Shown: positions 52,300-61,637, counted from the first letter of the stretch. The stretch: 64,000 nt of DNA from Methylocapsa sp. S129 (GCF_009765995.1 NZ_LMUI01000048.1:62001-126000); one strand, 5' to 3'. A program made the numbers and translations. The notes: a model not told the origin generated them from the sequence alone.

Positions 52300-52665
52300 T
52301 CCGGCCTCGCATTTGACGGCGAGAATGAAGATGGCGGGACAGTTCGCCAATGATGCAATGAAGTCAACAGACGGCGCCCGCGATTGGCCGCTATCCCCAG
52401 TTGCCGACGGGCGCGATGGGAACCAAGCGTCAGATTTTCACCACTGGCGCTTTGTCCTTTTGCGATATTTGTATTAACTGCATGGACGAGGAGAGGGAGC
52501 GATAATTATTACTTTGATCGCGCCGGTCATTACGATTGACCGAATATTTCTCACAATATTAGTATCTATTTCTCATTGTATTTTATTGGTGGCGTCATCG
52601 GAATTTCTGGCCAGTATACTGGCGCGAGGTTTTACGTTTTACGGTGACTTTATCTGCCTTGTGGA
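52300..52665. other. 366-bp AT-rich spacer without a gene
   Basis: The stretch 52440-52660 is much richer in A and T than the rest of the window (ATATTAGTATCTATTTCTCA and similar). No gene is supported. It contains the forward repeat copy at 52636 and the promoter region of the acyltransferase gene. Confidence 0.55.
52629..52652 (+). repeat. Right-hand copy of the GTTTTACGGTGAC motif
   Basis: GTTTTAC followed at once by GTTTTACGGTGACTTTA: a partial and a nearly full copy, the latter lacking the GC before TTTA. It lies 13 bp from the stop of the LuxR gene. Confidence 0.7.
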
Positions 52666-53745
52666 TCAGACGCGCGGAAATGCGATCCCGCCGAGCAGCG
52701 CCACCACTTCTGCTTGACGGTTGCAGCCCGTCTTTTCCATGACGGCTTTCAAATGCGAACGGACGGTGCTGCGCGAGACGCCGCCCGCGGAAGCAATGTC
52801 ATCGAGCGTTTGCCCGGTGGCGAGACTCCGGGCCACCCGCGTTTCCGCCGGCGTGAGATCAAACAACGATTGCACCAATTCCACGGGGGGTGCTTGCGGC
52901 GCGGCGACAGGCGTCATCACCAGCACCGCGGCGCAGCGAACGAAGATATCGCGCGCCGCTCCCCGGATCGGGATGACATGCGCGACCATCAGCGCGCCGC
53001 TGTCCGCGTCGCGAACCGCGAATGAACGCGTCGCGGCGCTTGTCAGATCAGGCGTCGCCATAGCCTGAAAGAGCAGCTTGTCGGCGTTGGGATCTTTGAG
53101 CGAAACGCGATCCCTCGCCCGCCATTGGACAAAGCCCGTGAGCGCCTCGATCAATGAATTAGCCGCCAGAACCTTGGCGCCATCGTCCAGCACCAGAGCC
53201 GGCACGCCGATAAGAGCGAGGGTTTCGCTGGCGATGCGGGCGCGCTCCAACTGCATGCGCGCCGACAGAAGCGCGCTGCGGGCCAGATGAGGCCGCAGGA
53301 GATCGAGCTGCTGGATGACAGCCGATTCCACCGGCCCTCGTTCATAGTCCCGCTCCAGGCTGACAATGAGCATGTCGCCGGTCGGCAGCGGAATGCCGGT
53401 GCCCGCGGCCCAACCGAGGCCAGCGGGCCGCAGAAAGTCGCTATAGACCGGATCGACTTCCAGTTCTCCGTCCGAGTAAATATCGCTTTCCGCTAAAAAA
53501 CCGGCATGGCGCGCGCCGAACAAACGACCGCGCCGTTGTCCACGCATCAACCAGCCGTCGGATACATAGCGCGCCATTTCTTCGCGAAGGCTGGCGGACG
53601 CCGTCCAGCGCAGAACCTCCGTGTTGGCGGCGAATAAGACGCCGCCGCGGGCGTTGGCGATTTCAGCGAGTTCGTCGAGGACCCCGGGCCAAAGCTCGGG
53701 AACGAACGAGCTTTCGTAAATACGATCGACGAGTTGTTCGTTCAT
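52666..53745 (-). CDS. LuxR-family transcriptional regulator with long sensor region
   Basis: The 359-residue protein has a C-terminal LuxR helix-turn-helix (LFDLTPAETRVARSLATGQTLDDIAS, then GVSRSTVRSHLKAVMEKTGCNRQAEVVALL at residues 295-352). The N-terminal 280 residues look like a PAS/GAF-type sensor without a receiver domain (NEQLVDRIYESSFVPELWPGVLDELAEIANARGGVLF). I chose ATG 53745 with AAGGCGG upstream. Many Hyphomicrobiales carry several such regulators. The target is unknown; the acyltransferase gene downstream on the same strand is one candidate. Confidence 0.88.
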   Translation of the reverse strand: MNEQLVDRIYESSFVPELWPGVLDELAEIANARGGVLFAANTEVLRWTASASLREEMARYVSDGWLMRGQRRGRLFGARHAGFLAESDIYSDGELEVDPVYSDFLRPAGLGWAAGTGIPLPTGDMLIVSLERDYERGPVESAVIQQLDLLRPHLARSALLSARMQLERARIASETLALIGVPALVLDDGAKVLAANSLIEALTGFVQWRARDRVSLKDPNADKLLFQAMATPDLTSAATRSFAVRDADSGALMVAHVIPIRGAARDIFVRCAAVLVMTPVAAPQAPPVELVQSLFDLTPAETRVARSLATGQTLDDIASAGGVSRSTVRSHLKAVMEKTGCNRQAEVVALLGGIAFPRV

Positions 53746-53910
53746 GGCCGCCTTCGTAATTCGACAATCCGACATGCCCGGGCCGCCGGTTTCAGGAGGA
53801 TATTGCGCCGGTTTGGCTTTGCAGACAACAAGCGTCATCGATCGCCAGCCGTTCTCATTTTGGCGTCGCCCCGCTGTCAGTAGAATCTCGTCAAAGGATG
53901 GCGCCGCCCC

Positions 53911-54615
53911 TTATCTTGCCGGCTTCGCCGGCCGCTTTCCACCGCTGCGTGAGGGAACGGGCGCGCGTTGTTTCGCTAACGCCGCGCGCTTCGCCGGCCT
54001 CTGCGCCGCCCCGGCGCCCGCGACGAACAAGGTCACGATCGCCGCGAATTCCTCTTCGAGCTTCGAGTCGGGGACGGTCAGCCAGCGGATCAGGGCGCCG
54101 AGATAGAGGTGGTTGAACAAGGCCGCCAGATGGGCGGCGCCGAGGTCTTTGCGCAATTCGCCCGAGTGCTGGCTCGCCGCGATCGCCGCTTCGAACAATC
54201 GGTCGACGCCGTTGCTCATCGCGCCCTCTTCGGCGATCGTGCCGGCGTTGATGTCGAGAAAGCGGAAACGCAGATAATGCGGGAGATAGGCGCGGTGTCC
54301 CTCGCACCAGACGATCGCGGAATTGAGCACCGCCCAGATGCGTGGCGCAAAACTCGCCTGCCGCGCGACATCGGCCGCCAGCAAATCGAGATGGGCGGCG
54401 AGTTCGCTGTGGATCCAATGGGCGAGCAGCGCCTCCTTGACCGGGAAATGATTGTAGAGCGTGCCTTTGGCGACATCGGCTTTGGCGGCGACCTGCTCCA
54501 TCGTCACGGAATCGTAGCCCTGCGCCTCGAATAGGGCGAAAGCCGTCGCCGCGAGATGGTCGAGCGTCCGGCTGCGCTTGCGTTCGCGCCGGCCCGGATT
54601 TTCAACGGCCGGCAT
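53911..54615 (-). CDS. TetR-family transcriptional regulator
   Basis: The 234-residue protein has the TetR DNA-binding helices at residues 12-60 (RSRTLDHLAATAFALFEAQGYDSVTMEQVAAKADVAKGTLYNHFPVKEALL), a helical ligand domain, and a basic Pro/Lys/Arg-rich C-terminal tail of about 30 residues (AAQRPAKRAALAKQRAPVPS), longer than usual. It is divergent from nuoB with a palindrome between them. A role in controlling that solitary nuoB would be unusual. Confidence 0.9.
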   Translation of the reverse strand: MPAVENPGRRERKRSRTLDHLAATAFALFEAQGYDSVTMEQVAAKADVAKGTLYNHFPVKEALLAHWIHSELAAHLDLLAADVARQASFAPRIWAVLNSAIVWCEGHRAYLPHYLRFRFLDINAGTIAEEGAMSNGVDRLFEAAIAASQHSGELRKDLGAAHLAALFNHLYLGALIRWLTVPDSKLEEEFAAIVTLFVAGAGAAQRPAKRAALAKQRAPVPSRSGGKRPAKPAR

Positions 54616-54631
54616 GCGGCTCTTCTATTTC

Positions 54632-54644
54632 TATACGTCGTATA
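54632..54644. promoter_or_regulatory. TetR operator-like palindrome TATACGTCGTATA
   Basis: TATACG and CGTATA surround a single base, 17 bp upstream of the TetR start and 92 bp upstream of nuoB. TetR proteins usually repress from such sites in the divergent spacer. Confidence 0.6.
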
Positions 54645-54735
54645 AAATTATCCATTGACCATTTATCCCCACGGGTTCATATTGGGCAGGCTGGCGCGGG
54701 GCGCCGCCGATCTTCCATCATAATGGACGATTCCC

Positions 54736-55251
54736 GTGAATGCTCAGACCAAAACGCCCGATCCTTTCTTCGCCGGGATCAGCGCGGAACTCGCGGACAA
54801 GAACTGGCTGGTGACGAAAACGGACCGGCTGATTCAATGGGCGCGCGCCGGCTCTCTCATGTGGAATCAGTTTGGCCTCGCCTGCTGCGGCGTCGAGATG
54901 ATCCAATTCGCCATGCCGCGCTACGACGCCGAGCGCTTCGGCTTTGCGCCGCGCGGCTCGCCGCGGCAATCGGATGTGATGATCGTGGCGGGGACGCTCA
55001 CCAACAAGATGGCGCCGGCGTTGCGCAAGATTTACGATCAGATGCCCGAGCCGCGTTACGTCATTTCGATGGGCTCATGCGCCAATGGCGGCGGCTATTA
55101 CCATTATTCCTATTCGGTCGTGCGCGGCTGCGACCGCATCCTGCCTGTCGACATCTATGTCCCGGGATGCCCCCCGACAGCCGAGGCGCTGCTCTACGCC
55201 GTGCTGCTGCTGCAAAAGAAAATGCGGCGGACGGGCGTCATCGAGCGATGA
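54736..55251 (+). CDS. nuoB: Solitary NADH dehydrogenase I subunit B (NuoB)
   Basis: NuoB carries cluster N2, the last iron-sulfur cluster before quinone in complex I. The 171-residue protein is complete, with ligands Cys50, Cys51, Cys115 and Cys145 in [18 protein letters not shown] and [18 protein letters not shown]. No nuoA or nuoC lies beside it: a TetR gene is upstream and an ABC-F gene converges downstream. It must be a second copy or a moved gene. Alphaproteobacterial NuoB usually reads CCAVEMM; here CCGVEMI suggests a separate branch. Start at GTG 54736. Confidence 0.92.
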   Translation: MNAQTKTPDPFFAGISAELADKNWLVTKTDRLIQWARAGSLMWNQFGLACCGVEMIQFAMPRYDAERFGFAPRGSPRQSDVMIVAGTLTNKMAPALRKIYDQMPEPRYVISMGSCANGGGYYHYSYSVVRGCDRILPVDIYVPGCPPTAEALLYAVLLLQKKMRRTGVIER

Positions 55252-55273
55252 CGCTCGCGTTTCGCCTCGCCGC

Positions 55274-56896
55274 TCAGCCGCGCAGGCCGGGCGCTTCGTG
55301 GCCCGTGCGCGCCACATATTCCGTGTAGCCGCCGCCGTATTTGTGGATGCCCTCGGGCGTCAGCTCCAGCACCCGATTGGACAATGCGGCGAGGAAGTGC
55401 CGGTCGTGCGAGACGAACAGCATGGCGCCCTCGTATTGCGACAACGCGGCGATGAGCATCGCCTTCGTTGCTATGTCCAGATGGTTCGTGGGTTCGTCGA
55501 GCACGAGGAAGTTCGGCGGGTCGTAGAGCATCTTCGCCATGACGAGCCGCGCCTTCTCGCCGCCCGACAGCACCCGGCACCTCTTCTCCACGTCGTCGCC
55601 GGAAAACCCAAAACAGCCAGCCAGCGCGCGCAGCGAGCCTTGCCCAGCCTGGGGGAACGAGTCCTCCAGCGACTGGAATATTGTGCGCTCGCCGTCCAGC
55701 AAGTCCATCGCGTGTTGCGCGAAATAACCCATCTTCACGCTGCCGCCCAGGGCGACGGCGCCATCGTCTGGTTGCGACGCGCCGGCCACCAGCTTCAGCA
55801 GCGTCGACTTGCCTGCGCCATTGACGCCCATGACGCACCAGCGCTCCTTGCGGCGCACGGCAAAGTCCAATCCATCGTAGATGCGCCGGTTTCCATAGCC
55901 CTTGCGCACGTTCTTCAAACTGACCACGTCCTCCCCGGAACGCGGCGCCGGCGGGAAATCGAACGCGACCGTCTGGCGGCGCCTCGGCGGCTCGACGCGC
56001 TCGATCTTATCGAGCTTCTTGACGCGGCTTTGCACCTGTGCGGCATGCGAGGCGCGCGCCTTGAAGCGTTCGATGAATTTGATTTCCTTGGCGAGCATCG
56101 CTTGCTGGCGCTCGAACTGGGCCTGCTGCTGCTTCTCGTTTTGCGCGCGTTGCTGCTCGTAGAACGCATAATTGCCCGAATAAGCCGTCAGCACGCCGCC
56201 GTCGATCTCCACCACCTTGGTGACGATGCGGTTCATGAATTCGCGATCGTGCGAGGTCATCAGCAGCGCGCCTTCATAGCCCTTGAGGAAATCCTCCAGC
56301 CAGATGAGGCTTTCGAGGTCCAGATGGTTGCTCGGCTCGTCCAGCAGCATGGCGTCGGGGCGCATGAGGAGGATACGGGCGAGCGCGACGCGCATCTTCC
56401 AGCCGCCCGACAATGCGCCGACGTCGCCGTCCATCATCTCCTGGCTGAAGCTCAGGCCGGCGAGGACTTCGCGCGCCTGCCCCTCCAGGGCGTAGCCGCC
56501 CAGTTCCTCGAAGCGCCCCTGCATCTCGCCGTAGCGCTCGATGATCTCCTCCAGGTCCTCCGCCTGGTCGGGATCGGCCATGGCGGCCTCCAGCGTCTTC
56601 AACTCCGCGGCCACGACGCTCGCCGGGCCGGCGCCGTCCATCGTCTCGGACACGGCGCTGCGGCCCGACATCTCGCCCACGTCCTGGCTGAAGTAGCCGA
56701 TAGTGACGCCCCGATCGACGGCCACCTGGCCCTCGTCGGGCTGCTCTTGGCCCGTGACCATCCGGAAGAGCGTCGTCTTGCCGGCCCCATTCGGGCCGAC
56801 GAGACCCACCTTCTCCCCCTTCTGGAGCGCCGCGGAGGCCTCGATGAAGAGAATCTGGTGACCATTCTGCTTGCTGATGTTTTCGAGACGAATCAT
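55274..56896 (-). CDS. ABC-F family ATPase (YbiT/Uup-like)
   Basis: The 540-residue protein has two ATP-binding domains without membrane parts. Walker A motifs are GPNGAGKTT near residue 34 and GVNGAGKSTL near 350; signatures are LSGGWKMRVALARILL and LSGGEKARLVMAKML; Walker B regions are AMLLDEPSNHLDLESLIWLE and FLVLDEPTNHLDIATKAML. The linker is charged and helical (EQQRAQNEKQQQAQFERQQA). ABC-F proteins act on the ribosome and relieve stalled translation or give antibiotic resistance. This type is closest to YbiT. It converges on nuoB. Confidence 0.92.
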   Translation of the reverse strand: MIRLENISKQNGHQILFIEASAALQKGEKVGLVGPNGAGKTTLFRMVTGQEQPDEGQVAVDRGVTIGYFSQDVGEMSGRSAVSETMDGAGPASVVAAELKTLEAAMADPDQAEDLEEIIERYGEMQGRFEELGGYALEGQAREVLAGLSFSQEMMDGDVGALSGGWKMRVALARILLMRPDAMLLDEPSNHLDLESLIWLEDFLKGYEGALLMTSHDREFMNRIVTKVVEIDGGVLTAYSGNYAFYEQQRAQNEKQQQAQFERQQAMLAKEIKFIERFKARASHAAQVQSRVKKLDKIERVEPPRRRQTVAFDFPPAPRSGEDVVSLKNVRKGYGNRRIYDGLDFAVRRKERWCVMGVNGAGKSTLLKLVAGASQPDDGAVALGGSVKMGYFAQHAMDLLDGERTIFQSLEDSFPQAGQGSLRALAGCFGFSGDDVEKRCRVLSGGEKARLVMAKMLYDPPNFLVLDEPTNHLDIATKAMLIAALSQYEGAMLFVSHDRHFLAALSNRVLELTPEGIHKYGGGYTEYVARTGHEAPGLRG

Positions 56897-57086
56897 TTGC
56901 GTATGGAGCCGGGAACCGTTGCGGGGCGCTTACGCTATTGAGCGCGCCAGCGGAAGAGCGTTCCGGGCCGCAAGCGGCCTGTGTTTCTGACGCGAGAGCG
57001 CAAACAGCGCGTTCGGCGTCAATGATAGCGTGCGAATGAAAGTTGAATGACATCGCGGCTGCAAGCAGACTTCAGGGCCCAAGCCA

Positions 57087-58079
57087 TCATGGGCGTCGCC
57101 GTAGCGGTAACGGAGACGGATGGAGCGGTGCGTTGGCGGCCGCGCCGCGGCGCTTGAGCGGATGGGTCGGGACCGCCGCGACATCGGCAAGCTGCTGGCG
57201 CAGCCAGATATGGGGGGGATCGGCCTGGTTGCGCGGATGCCAGGCCGCTGACAGCGTGAAGCCCTGGGCCTTGAACGGCAGTTCGAACATGTCGAGCCGG
57301 TCGGCGAAGCGTTGCGTGAGGCGCGCGGGAAGGGTGCAGACATAATCGGTGGCCGCCAGGATCATCGGCGCCAGAATGAATTGGTGGACCGAGAGCACGA
57401 CATTGCGCCGATAGCCGATGCGCTCAAGCTGCTCGTCGATGAAGCCATGCAAGCTGCCGCCGCTGGTTGAAACGAGGACGTGCCGCAGGCTGCAATAGGC
57501 GACGAGATCGAGCGCCTTCGCGCCGCGCGGATGGCCCTTGCGTTGGGCCATGACATAGCGCTCGTCGATGAGCTTGCGCGCTTTCATGGCGGGCGCGATC
57601 ATCCGCTCCGAACCGATGAGGAGATCGACCTCGCCGCTTTTGAGTTGCGCGGCGATGAGGTCCGCGCTGGAGTTGCGGAACGAAACCCTGACGCCGGGAC
57701 CCGCCGTTTCGCGCAGGCGCTCGATCAATGCAAGACCCAGCACCACGGTCGCATTATCGCTCGCCGCGATCGAGAAGACGCGCTCGGCAATCATCGGGTC
57801 GAAGACAGGCGGCCGCTTGACGACCATCTCGATGTCCTTGAGCGCCGCATGGAGCGGAACTCTCAGTTCAAGCGCGCGGGCGGTCGCGATCATGCCCCGC
57901 CCGGTCTCGGATGGCACCAGCAGCGGATCGCGGAAGAGATCGCGCAAACGCGCGAGCTGCGCCGAGAGGGCGGGCTGGCTGACGCCAAGCCGGGCGGCGG
58001 CGCGCGTCACATTCGCCTCTTCGATCAGCGCGTCGAGCGAAACCAGCAGATTGAGGTCGACGCCTCTCATATCGATCAT
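57087..58079 (-). CDS. LysR-family regulator, NodD-like
   Basis: The 330-residue protein has the LysR helix-turn-helix (MRGVDLNLLVSLDALIEEANVTRAAARLGVSQPALSAQLARLRDLFRDPLLV, residues 4-55) and a periplasmic-binding-like effector domain. The N-terminal wording is that of the NodD/NahR subgroup. It is divergent from an MFS exporter gene, with an inverted repeat in the 92-bp spacer, so it probably controls it. The C-terminus (RRGAAANAPLHPSPLPLRRR) is extended and basic. Confidence 0.9.
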   Translation of the reverse strand: MIDMRGVDLNLLVSLDALIEEANVTRAAARLGVSQPALSAQLARLRDLFRDPLLVPSETGRGMIATARALELRVPLHAALKDIEMVVKRPPVFDPMIAERVFSIAASDNATVVLGLALIERLRETAGPGVRVSFRNSSADLIAAQLKSGEVDLLIGSERMIAPAMKARKLIDERYVMAQRKGHPRGAKALDLVAYCSLRHVLVSTSGGSLHGFIDEQLERIGYRRNVVLSVHQFILAPMILAATDYVCTLPARLTQRFADRLDMFELPFKAQGFTLSAAWHPRNQADPPHIWLRQQLADVAAVPTHPLKRRGAAANAPLHPSPLPLRRRP

Positions 58080-58091
58080 GATTATAGGTCC

Positions 58092-58119
58092 GATATAAAC
58101 AATCGATTTCTAATATATC
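58092..58119. promoter_or_regulatory. LysR site candidate GATATA-N16-TATATC
   Basis: An inverted repeat with 6-bp arms and 16-bp spacing lies in the AT-rich spacer between the LysR and MFS genes, overlapping the expected promoters of both. Confidence 0.5.
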
Positions 58120-58171
58120 ATGGCCGCCGCTATCAAGACATTCGTTCGCTCCATCAAACGCGGAGAATGTC

Positions 58172-59356
58172 ATGGCGGATCGTTCGGTTGCCGTTTCGTT
58201 GAGGCTGCTCAGCCTCGCTTATTTCTCGATGGGTACCGGCTCGCTTGCCGTGGTCGGCGCGCTTCCGTCGATTGCGAGTTCGCTCGCGCTGAACCGCGGC
58301 GCCGTCGCCATGCTGGTCTCGGCCTTCGCCATCACTTTCGCGCTTGCCGCCCCGATCCTGCAGATGACGCTTGGCCGTTGGCAGCGCCGGACGCTCATTC
58401 TAACTGGATTGGCGCTGATGGCGATCGGCGCGGCCGCTTCCGCGCTGGCGCCCAACTACGCGGTGTTGCTCGGCGCGCGCATCGTCGCCGGTCTTGGCGC
58501 GGCGGCGATCGGGCCGGTGGCTTCGGCGCTCGGCGCGAGTCTCGCGCCGCCGCGCGACCAGGGCCGCGCCTTGGCGATCGTCTTCAGCGGCATGACCATC
58601 TCCTCCGTTGTCGGCGTTCCGCTATCGGCCTGGCTTGGCGAGGCGGTCGGTTGGCGGCCGATGTTCGCCATCATCGGCCTGCTTACGGTCGCGGCCGCTC
58701 TGCTCGTGGCGCATCATGTCCGCGATCGCGGCGCCGGCCAGCGCGTCCGCCTGGCCCAGCTCGCCGACATTCTGCGGCGGCCGGCGACGGCTGGCGGGAT
58801 CGCCGTGATGGTTTTGGAAATGGCTGGCATGTTCAGCACCTATACGATGATCGCGCCGATCCTGCGCGATCATTTCGGCGCGAGCCCGGAGGCGACCTCC
58901 TTCGCGCTCATGACGCTTGGCGTCGCCGGCGTCGCGGGAAATTTCCTCGCCCGCAAGATCGCCGGAATCTGGAGCGCGGACCGCGCCGTCGCCGTTGCGC
59001 TGTTCGGGTTGATCGTCGTCTTCGCCGCGCTCTATGCCGCGCCGGCCTGGTACCCGGCCGCCATCGCGCTCATCATCGTCTGGGCGCTCGCCAGCGACCT
59101 CTTCATGCCTTCGCAGCAGCGCCGCATGGTCGAACTGGCGCCGGAAGTCCACGGGCTTGTTCTCGCGCTCAATTCCTCGGCGATCTATGTCGGCATGGCG
59201 ACCGGCTCCTTCGTCGCCGGCGGCCTCTATCCGCTGTTTGGCCTGTCGGCTTTGCCGCCGGCCTCGGTGGCCTTCCTCACATGCGGCCTCGGCGCGCTGT
59301 GGCTGTCGCGCCGCGCCGCCGCCGCGAAGCCGGAACTCTGCGCCGCCTCGGCCTGA
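58172..59356 (+). CDS. MFS exporter, DHA1 (AraJ/YdhP) type
   Basis: The 394-residue protein has about twelve membrane helices. The first part, VAVSLRLLSLAYFSMGTGSLAVVGALPSIA, and the conserved LGARIVAGLGAAAIGPVASALGASLAPPRDQGRALAIVFSGMTISSVVGVPLSAWL near residues 90-145, are typical of arabinose-efflux-type DHA1 carriers that export small drugs or sugars. It forms a unit with the SnoaL-like gene 68 bp downstream and is divergent from a LysR gene, the common layout for inducible efflux. Substrate unknown. Confidence 0.9.
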   Translation: MADRSVAVSLRLLSLAYFSMGTGSLAVVGALPSIASSLALNRGAVAMLVSAFAITFALAAPILQMTLGRWQRRTLILTGLALMAIGAAASALAPNYAVLLGARIVAGLGAAAIGPVASALGASLAPPRDQGRALAIVFSGMTISSVVGVPLSAWLGEAVGWRPMFAIIGLLTVAAALLVAHHVRDRGAGQRVRLAQLADILRRPATAGGIAVMVLEMAGMFSTYTMIAPILRDHFGASPEATSFALMTLGVAGVAGNFLARKIAGIWSADRAVAVALFGLIVVFAALYAAPAWYPAAIALIIVWALASDLFMPSQQRRMVELAPEVHGLVLALNSSAIYVGMATGSFVAGGLYPLFGLSALPPASVAFLTCGLGALWLSRRAAAAKPELCAASA

Positions 59357-59424
59357 TCATTCCAGGCGCAACCCAATCCCGGCCCGGCAAGCCCGCCGAC
59401 CTCCGGCAAACAAGGAGAAGACCC

Positions 59425-59823
59425 ATGTCCAATCGCATCGCTCACTCTGAAGTCGAGCACAACAAAGCCCTCGTCGCCGATTATTACGCGAGGGTCTGGA
59501 ACGCCAAGGCGCTCGATGCGCTGAAAGATTATGTCGCCGACGATTACATCCAGCACAATCCCCATCTGGCGAATGGCCGGGCGGCGCTTGAAGGCTTTCT
59601 TGAGGGGCTGTTCGGCCAGGTTCCGGCGGGCCGCTTCACCGTGGCGCGTCTGGTGGCGGAGGGCGATCTGGTCGTCGCGCATACGCTGTTCCAGGCCCAT
59701 GCCGAGGACCGTGGAACGGCGGTCGTCGACCTCTATCGGATTCGCAACGGCAAGCTCGTCGAACATTGGGATGTGAAAGAAGCAATCCCGGAAGCCACGG
59801 CGAACGGAAATTCGGTGGTGTGA
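59425..59823 (+). CDS. SnoaL-like (NTF2 fold) protein
   Basis: The 132-residue protein has the SnoaL/ester-cyclase-like pattern: NKALVADYYARVWNAKALDALKDYVADDYIQHNPHLANGRAALEGFL at residues 13-59 and GDLVVAHTLFQ, then VVDLYRIRNGKLVEHWDVKEAIPE at 98-121. The NTF2 fold makes a small pocket for polyketide-like or other hydrophobic compounds, and the paired D-x-Y-I-Q-H and H-W-D residues are the usual acid/base set. The ribosome site is AAGGAGAAG. Probably expressed with the MFS exporter and ended by a strong terminator. Confidence 0.9.
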   Translation: MSNRIAHSEVEHNKALVADYYARVWNAKALDALKDYVADDYIQHNPHLANGRAALEGFLEGLFGQVPAGRFTVARLVAEGDLVVAHTLFQAHAEDRGTAVVDLYRIRNGKLVEHWDVKEAIPEATANGNSVV

Positions 59824-59855
59824 CGCGCTGTCAGGGCGCTCCGGCCGCCCGACCA

Positions 59856-59885
59856 ACGCCCGGCGATGACGCCGGGCGTTTTTTT
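59856..59885 (+). terminator. Intrinsic terminator after SnoaL-like gene
   Basis: ACGCCCGGC and GCCGGGCGT form a 9-bp stem with a 6-base loop followed by seven T residues. It ends the MFS-SnoaL unit. Confidence 0.88.
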
Positions 59886-60011
59886 GCGCGTGGTCGGTTA
59901 AGTCTTTCGAGGCGATTGGCGTCGCGGCTCCGCCGCCCCACCGTGACATCGTCCGGCCCGCCATGTAGCTTCCCGCAACTCTTGCACAGATACGAGACGT
60001 TGCGAGGAACC

Positions 60012-61559
60012 ATGCCCATCTGCAAAATTCTCGCCGCCGTCGCGCTGGCGGCCGGCCTCTGTTGCGCGATCCCGGCGCAGGCGCAATCGCCGATCGTCCA
60101 TACCGCATCGGGCGATCTGGCGGGCAGCGGCGGCGACATACGCGCCTTCAAGGGCGTTCCCTATGCGGCGCCGCCGATCGGGCCTCTCCGTTGGCGCCCG
60201 CCCGAGCCGATCGCGCCCTGGACCGGCGTTCGCGACGCGACGCGGTTCGGCGCCGATTGCATGCAGAAGCCGCTCGCCGACAGCCGCGCTCCTGGCGTCA
60301 GCGAGGACTGCCTGACGCTGAACATCTGGGCGCCGGCGCAGGCCCCGCAGCAGCGGCTGCCGGTGATGGTGTGGGTCTATGGCGGCGGCTTCGTCGAGGG
60401 CTCGGCGAGCTTGCCGCTCTACGATGGCGAGGCGCTGGCGCGCAAAGGCGTCGTCCTGATCACGCTCAATTACAGGACCGGCGTCTTCGGCTTCCTCGCC
60501 CATCGCGCTCTTGCCGCGGAATCGCCGCAGCATTCTGCAGGAAACTACGGCGTTCTCGACGTCATCGAGGCGCTGCGCTGGATCAAGCAGAACATCGGCG
60601 CCTTTGGCGGCGACCTCGATCGCGTCACCATCTTCGGCGAATCCGCCGGCGCCAGCATTCTCGATATGGTGCTGGTCTCGCCGTTGTCCGAAGGGCTGAT
60701 GCAGCGCGCCATCCTTGAAAGCCCAGGCGCCATGCGTCCGTTAAGCACGCTGCCGGAGGCCGAAGCCATCGCGGACGTCGCGGGCCCGGATCTTGCGGTG
60801 CTGCGCGCCATGCCGGCCTCCGAGGTGCTGGCGCTGAACGGCAAGATTGTGCCGCCGGTGCGTCATCTGACGACCCCGCGCGCGCTTGGACCGATCCGCG
60901 ACGGCTGGGTGGTCCCGCGCACCGACACGGAAGCGTTCGCAAGCGGCCTGATGCGGAAGGTCCCGCTGATCGTTGGCGGCAATAGCGATGAGGGCCGCGC
61001 CTTCGTCAAGGACTGGCCGATCCACACCGGTGCGGAAGCCCGCAGCTATGCCGAGCAGAATTTTGGCGGCTCCGCGGATGCGGTGATGTCTTTGTATCGC
61101 TTCGACAGCGATGCATCCGTCAAGCCCGCGCTCGCCTATGCGTTTGGCGACACGCAATTCAACTATGGCGTTCGCGGGCTGGCCCGCGGCATGTCGGCCG
61201 TGCAGCCGAAGACTTGGCGCTACCTGTTCACCCATGCGCCCGCCGGCGAGACGATCGCGCCGACGCATAGCGAAGAGATCGACTATGTCTTCGGCAATTT
61301 CGGCGCGCCGCGCTGGGTGCCGCGCGGCAAGATGAACGCCGCCGATCGACAGCTTTCCGACGCCATGATGGAAGCCTGGGTGCGCTTCGCGGCGACTGGC
61401 GATCCGAACGGCGGAAATTTGCCGCGCTGGCCCGCCTATGATGCGGTCAGCGATCCCTACCTCGAGTTCGGCGACGCGATCGCCGTCGGTCACAATTATC
61501 GAACGCCCTATCTCGATTTCGTGCAGGGTTTCCTGACCAGCCTGCACGCGGCAAACTGA
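60012..61559 (+). CDS. Exported type-B carboxylesterase
   Basis: The 515-residue protein has a signal peptide (LAAVALAAGLCCAIPAQA) and the alpha/beta-hydrolase layout of type-B carboxylesterases. The nucleophile is Ser211 in FGESAGAS, the acid Glu327 in GGNSDEG, the base His419 in PTHSEEIDYVFGNF. The oxyanion hole is VWVYGGGFVEG near residues 121-131, and EDCLTLNIWAP is the second family signature. It would hydrolyse esters in the periplasm. I chose ATG 60012, since the long frame to 59766 overlaps the SnoaL gene and its terminator. It is a single-gene unit. Confidence 0.92.
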   Translation: MPICKILAAVALAAGLCCAIPAQAQSPIVHTASGDLAGSGGDIRAFKGVPYAAPPIGPLRWRPPEPIAPWTGVRDATRFGADCMQKPLADSRAPGVSEDCLTLNIWAPAQAPQQRLPVMVWVYGGGFVEGSASLPLYDGEALARKGVVLITLNYRTGVFGFLAHRALAAESPQHSAGNYGVLDVIEALRWIKQNIGAFGGDLDRVTIFGESAGASILDMVLVSPLSEGLMQRAILESPGAMRPLSTLPEAEAIADVAGPDLAVLRAMPASEVLALNGKIVPPVRHLTTPRALGPIRDGWVVPRTDTEAFASGLMRKVPLIVGGNSDEGRAFVKDWPIHTGAEARSYAEQNFGGSADAVMSLYRFDSDASVKPALAYAFGDTQFNYGVRGLARGMSAVQPKTWRYLFTHAPAGETIAPTHSEEIDYVFGNFGAPRWVPRGKMNAADRQLSDAMMEAWVRFAATGDPNGGNLPRWPAYDAVSDPYLEFGDAIAVGHNYRTPYLDFVQGFLTSLHAAN

Positions 61560-61637
61560 TCGGCGATAGTGGGCCGTCACGCTTTGGCCTGGCTTCAGGC
61601 GCTTTTTTGTAGGCCAAGCATTCTTGGAAGGCGCTCG

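Noticed and set aside
55085-56941. 618-residue open frame on the plus strand
   Set aside because: It crosses the end of nuoB and the whole antisense strand of the ABC-F gene and has no recognisable domain.
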